Origin: Tuberibacillus calidus DSM 17572
GTDB taxonomy: Bacteria > Bacillota > Bacilli > Bacillales > Sporolactobacillaceae
Assembly (NCBI RefSeq): GCF_000430685.1
Contig: NZ_AUMM01000004.1
Coordinates: forward strand, 1 to 64,000
DNA length: 64,000 nucleotides
Reading direction: 5' to 3'
Shown: piece after piece, positions 61,739-64,000 of the stretch
Layout: each line of letters opens with the position of its first letter
Numbering within the stretch: position 1 is the first letter of the stretch
Translations under genes and position numbers: made by a program
The notes under the pieces: model-generated
Database searches by the model: none
Told to the model about the DNA's origin: nothing
The model's input: the letters and a program-made list of their open reading frames with translations, nothing else

Positions 61739-62164
61739 ATGGAACACAAAACGTTTTTAGACGATCGGAAAAATGGGAAAATGGCCCCGACACCGAAAAC
61801 GGCTAAATGCATTGCCTCCAATCACGAAAACAAAAATCGGTTCCTCATGCCGATATCTTATAAAAACCTTTCATTGGATAAGGCGCGGGCCATTCTTTTT
61901 GAAGTTTTAAAAACAATTCCAAAAATGACGGTTGACCGCGATGAAGGGCAATATCTCCATGCGGTCGCTAAAACTTTCATCGCTGAGTTTTTGCATGATG
62001 TTGAATTCTTTTTTGATGAAGAAAAAAAGGAATTGCATTTCCGTTCGGCGTCACGCTTTGGATGGACGGATTTCGGAGCGAATAAAAGACGCATGCAAGC
62101 CGTCGTGTCACGATTTTTGCAATTGGCTGAGGCGTCCGATGCCGATGCTTTCGCCATGGATTAA
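61739..62164 (+). CDS. DUF1499 protein
   Basis: 141 aa from ATG 61739; 12 residues upstream in frame are probably not translated. DUF1499 features: TPKTAKCIASNHENKNRFLM, then GQYLHAVAKTFIAEFLHDVE, FFFDEEKKELHFRSASRFG and the terminal DFGANKRRMQAVVSRF. No signal peptide. Function unknown in the family. It stands about 95 bases before ywdK and may be co-transcribed with it. Confidence 0.85.
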   Translation: MEHKTFLDDRKNGKMAPTPKTAKCIASNHENKNRFLMPISYKNLSLDKARAILFEVLKTIPKMTVDRDEGQYLHAVAKTFIAEFLHDVEFFFDEEKKELHFRSASRFGWTDFGANKRRMQAVVSRFLQLAEASDADAFAMD

Positions 62165-62259
62165 GCCGCTCGCTTTCCAAGGCAATCGTTTGTCGGTTGA
62201 ATTGCTACATCACCTTGATTTGAAAATGGAAACGGAAACGTTAGGGGGCGTATTCTTTC

Positions 62260-62634
62260 GTGTTTAAACTCTTTACAGTTCTGGGAGCACTGAACGCCTT
62301 TTTATCCATTGCTTTAGGCGCATTCGGAGCCCATGGTCTGAAGGATAAGCTGAATGCTTACTATATGGACATCTATCATACGGGCGTTCAATACCATATG
62401 ATGCATGCGATCGGGCTTTTAATCGTCGGCCTTTTGGCGGAGCGCCTGAGCTCACAAGCTGGGCTTCTTGGTTGGGCCGGTTGGCTAATGTTTGTTGGGA
62501 TTGTCCTTTTCTCGGGTAGTCTCTATGCGTTAAGCGTGACAAAAATCGGTGTCCTTGGCGCCATCACACCGGTTGGCGGTGTTCTTTTTCTCGTTTCCTG
62601 GCTTTTGGTTGTCATTAGTGTCATCCGCGCATAG
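62260..62634 (+). CDS. ywdK: DUF423 small membrane protein YwdK
   Basis: 124 aa, four spans. Start GTG 62260 behind TTAGGGGGCG. DUF423 hallmarks: LGALNAFLSIALGAFGAHGL, TGVQYHMMHAIGLLIVGLL and LFSGSLYALSVTKIGVLGAI with TPVGGVLFL. Function unknown. In B. subtilis ywdK also lies next to gerQ, so the local gene order is conserved (here gerQ is on the opposite strand). Confidence 0.9.
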   Translation: MFKLFTVLGALNAFLSIALGAFGAHGLKDKLNAYYMDIYHTGVQYHMMHAIGLLIVGLLAERLSSQAGLLGWAGWLMFVGIVLFSGSLYALSVTKIGVLGAITPVGGVLFLVSWLLVVISVIRA

Positions 62635-62734
62635 GTTGTCTAAAGTGGAGGTAAAAATTTTGGACAGGGGTTTTAAACTTCGCTGCCCTAATGCCTCCCT
62701 GAAAAATGTTTGGCTTTCATACGAGTAAAAGAAA

Positions 62735-62782
62735 AATCGGCGCGCGTTGTACCTATCCGGAACAACGGCGCCTTTATTTTCG
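62735..62782. terminator. Bidirectional terminator between ywdK and gerQ
   Basis: GGCGCGCGTTGT pairs with ACAACGGCGCC; T-rich tails follow on both strands (CTTTATTTTC and GATTTTTC). Confidence 0.8.
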
Positions 62783-62786
62783 GTTC

Positions 62787-63350
62787 TCAGGCAAAGGGAT
62801 AAGAATAGTTAATCGGCCCTTGGAAAGTGACATAATCTAAGTAAATGAGCGGGAGCAGGTAACGGGTACCGGTTTTGTTGTCATTGATAATAACATGATC
62901 TCTCCCGGCCGCTTCGATTTCTCCCCTAAATGCTTTGGACTGCGCTCCGCCTTCATGTTCAAACGTCATGTATACGGTAGCGACCTTCTCCAAATTCATG
63001 CGTAAAATGTTTTCAATATAAGATTGCTGCATGGCTGGAAGCGGAACTGCGCCCTGTTGCGGCGAGATAGGTGTACCTCCAGGTGTAAAAGGGGTCGATG
63101 CGGAAAAACCGGGATACCCTTGATACGGTGGTGTCATCGTTTGTTGAACAGGGGTGACGGTACCGTAATAAGGGGGGGCAGTATAAGACGAAGGCCCCGT
63201 GTGCATTTGCCCAGTGTGGGGTTGCCCAGTGTAGGGCTGTCCAGTGTAAGTCCCGCCGGGCGGTTGTTGTCTATAAAGAGGCCGCTGGTTATAGGATGGG
63301 GCTTGTTGTTCGTTTTTCCCTTGCCCGAGGTTTTGGTTTTCGTTCGCCAA
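62787..63350 (-). CDS. gerQ: Spore coat protein GerQ
   Basis: 187 aa, start TTG 63350 behind GGAGGGATCAAG. The conserved C-terminal half starts near residue 95: MQQSYIENILRMNLEKVATV, YMTFEHEGG, FRGEIEAAGRDHVIINDNKT and LPLIYLDYVTF, the GerQ signature. The N-terminal half is Gln/Pro/Thr/Tyr-rich with tandem pentapeptides of the type YTGQP, coded by a 15-base repeat. GerQ is crosslinked into the coat by transglutaminase Tgl and is needed to localise the germination hydrolase CwlJ. Expected in the mother cell under sigma-E. Confidence 0.94.
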   Translation of the reverse strand: MANENQNLGQGKNEQQAPSYNQRPLYRQQPPGGTYTGQPYTGQPHTGQMHTGPSSYTAPPYYGTVTPVQQTMTPPYQGYPGFSASTPFTPGGTPISPQQGAVPLPAMQQSYIENILRMNLEKVATVYMTFEHEGGAQSKAFRGEIEAAGRDHVIINDNKTGTRYLLPLIYLDYVTFQGPINYSYPFA

Positions 63351-63464
63351 CTTGATCCCTCCAAACTAAAATAGTCTCATGCATTCCCCTTTCACGTTAA
63401 GGCTCTATGCCCATATTTATGTTCATCACAGGCTGTTTATGATAAGAGAATGCGTACTATAAAA

Positions 63465-63539
63465 CTTGGCCCAAGCTTGAGCCATGGTGCTCAATACTGG
63501 CCGGACAAATGATTAGAGCTTCTTACCAGTATAAAAAAA
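63465..63539 (-). repeat. Dispersed two-hairpin repeat, copy 12 (partial)
   Basis: Reverse orientation: GGCCCAAGCTTGAGCC, then ATACTGGCCGGACAAATGAT, TAGAGCTTCTTACCAGTATA and AAAAAAA. The first hairpin is well kept (ACTGG/CCAGT); the second is reduced. It merges with the hemQ terminator. Confidence 0.75.
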
Positions 63540-63560
63540 GACATCCCATAAGAGGATGTC
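63533..63560 (-). terminator. hemQ terminator
   Basis: On the minus strand GACATCC pairs with GGATGTC and is followed by TTTTTTT. Confidence 0.88.
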
Positions 63561-63582
63561 ATTAGCCCATGACTTTTATATA

Positions 63583-64000
63583 TTATTCAACAGCCAGCAT
63601 TTGTGCTAATTTTTCTTTTGACAAAATGGTGCCGACATAAAAAGGTCCGAATTCACCGTATTTGGCACTAACTTCGTCAAACCGCATTTCGTAGACGAGT
63701 TTTTTGAATTGCAGCACATCATCGGCAAATAGGGTGACTCCCCATTCCCAATCATCAAAACCGACGGAGCCGGTGATGATTTGTTTGACCTTCCCAGCAT
63801 AACGGCGGCCGATGAGACCATGGCTTTTCATCATCTCACGGCGTTCTTCCATCGTCAACATATACCAGTTTTCACCTGGTGCCCGCCGCTTGTCCATCGG
63901 ATAGAAACAAAGATAATGGGTGTTTGGCAACTTCGGATAAAGCCGAGCTTTAATCCGCGGATGCTCGTACGGGTCTCCTTCCACTTGGGAAGCAAGATAG
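63583..64000 (-). CDS. hemQ: Coproheme decarboxylase HemQ, 5' end outside the window
   Basis: About 139 codons of the C-terminal half; the frame is open to the window end, so any start inside the window would be internal. Sequences conserved in Gram-positive Hem[77 protein letters not shown] and [20 protein letters not shown]. The His of KSHGLIGR-like position is the likely heme ligand region. The enzyme makes protoheme from coproheme, the last step of the coproporphyrin-dependent pathway. Confidence 0.96.
   Translation of the reverse strand, partial: YLASQVEGDPYEHPRIKARLYPKLPNTHYLCFYPMDKRRAPGENWYMLTMEERREMMKSHGLIGRRYAGKVKQIITGSVGFDDWEWGVTLFADDVLQFKKLVYEMRFDEVSAKYGEFGPFYVGTILSKEKLAQMLAVE

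Noticed and set aside
62139-62267. 42-codon frame overlapping the DUF1499 end and the ywdK start
   Set aside because: Lies mostly in another frame of the DUF1499 gene and has no ribosome site.

Overview
The window comes from an endospore-forming, low-to-moderate-GC Bacillota, most likely Bacillales. The markers are sspH (spore DNA-binding protein), gerQ (spore coat crosslink substrate), a SpoIID/LytB-type protein, coproporphyrin-route hemQ, a SAM-I (S-box) riboswitch before a yxjG/yxjH-type gene and a yybP-ykoY Mn2+ riboswitch. Many starts are TTG behind strong GGAGG-type ribosome sites. The genus cannot be fixed from the sequence. No rRNA, tRNA, CRISPR array, intact insertion sequence or prophage was seen.

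Layout. 0-5 kb is an AT-rich acid-sugar operon: DeoR regulator, DUF1537 kinase, PdxA2-type dehydrogenase and GntP permease. Together they can import a four-carbon sugar acid (D-threonate or a relative) and convert it to DHAP and CO2. 5-12 kb holds an SSS symporter with its DUF3311 partner, an NCS2 permease, long-form speD, a thioesterase and an S-box-controlled MetE-like gene. 12-25 kb has a HAD phosphatase, a UPF0182 membrane protein, pepT, MATE, MFS and RarD transporters, GDPD, a SpoIID-like protein and sspH. 25-34 kb has an ATP-grasp protein, an APH-like kinase, a DEAD-box helicase, pepF, the molybdenum-cofactor chaperone pair pucA/pucB and a YtfP-type flavoprotein. 34.7-36.2 kb is an AT-rich lipoprotein pair. 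36.6-42 kb holds pdxK, msrAB, an MscS channel and a lone ptsI. 42.4-44.0 kb is an AT-rich two-gene module of a HipA-like kinase and a HipA-N-like/HIRAN protein. 44-51 kb has a PBP2a-type pbpC, a C39-like peptidase and a phnDCEE ABC transporter. 51-55 kb has a 5'-nucleotidase family enzyme, an SDR and Hsp20. 55-59 kb holds an orphan Mn2+ riboswitch, a YkwC-type dehydrogenase, a frameshifted membrane protein and a TerC protein. 59-64 kb has an amidase, fdhD, DUF1499, ywdK, gerQ and the 5' cut hemQ.

Between the genes lie three kinds of repeated structure. One is a two-hairpin dispersed repeat with at least 12 copies and compensatory changes in its arms. The second is a family of hairpins with GGTTGAC/GTCAACC ends, mostly acting as terminators. 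The third is a 184-bp element bounded by 17-bp perfect inverted repeats that contains three perfect DnaA boxes.

Strongest leads for undescribed biology: the HipA-like kinase/HIRAN pair, the covarying repeat family, the DnaA-box element, the riboswitch with no gene behind it, a structured RNA candidate upstream of pucA, and a lipoprotein that appears to start at ATT. All calls are by eye; no alignment or folding was run.
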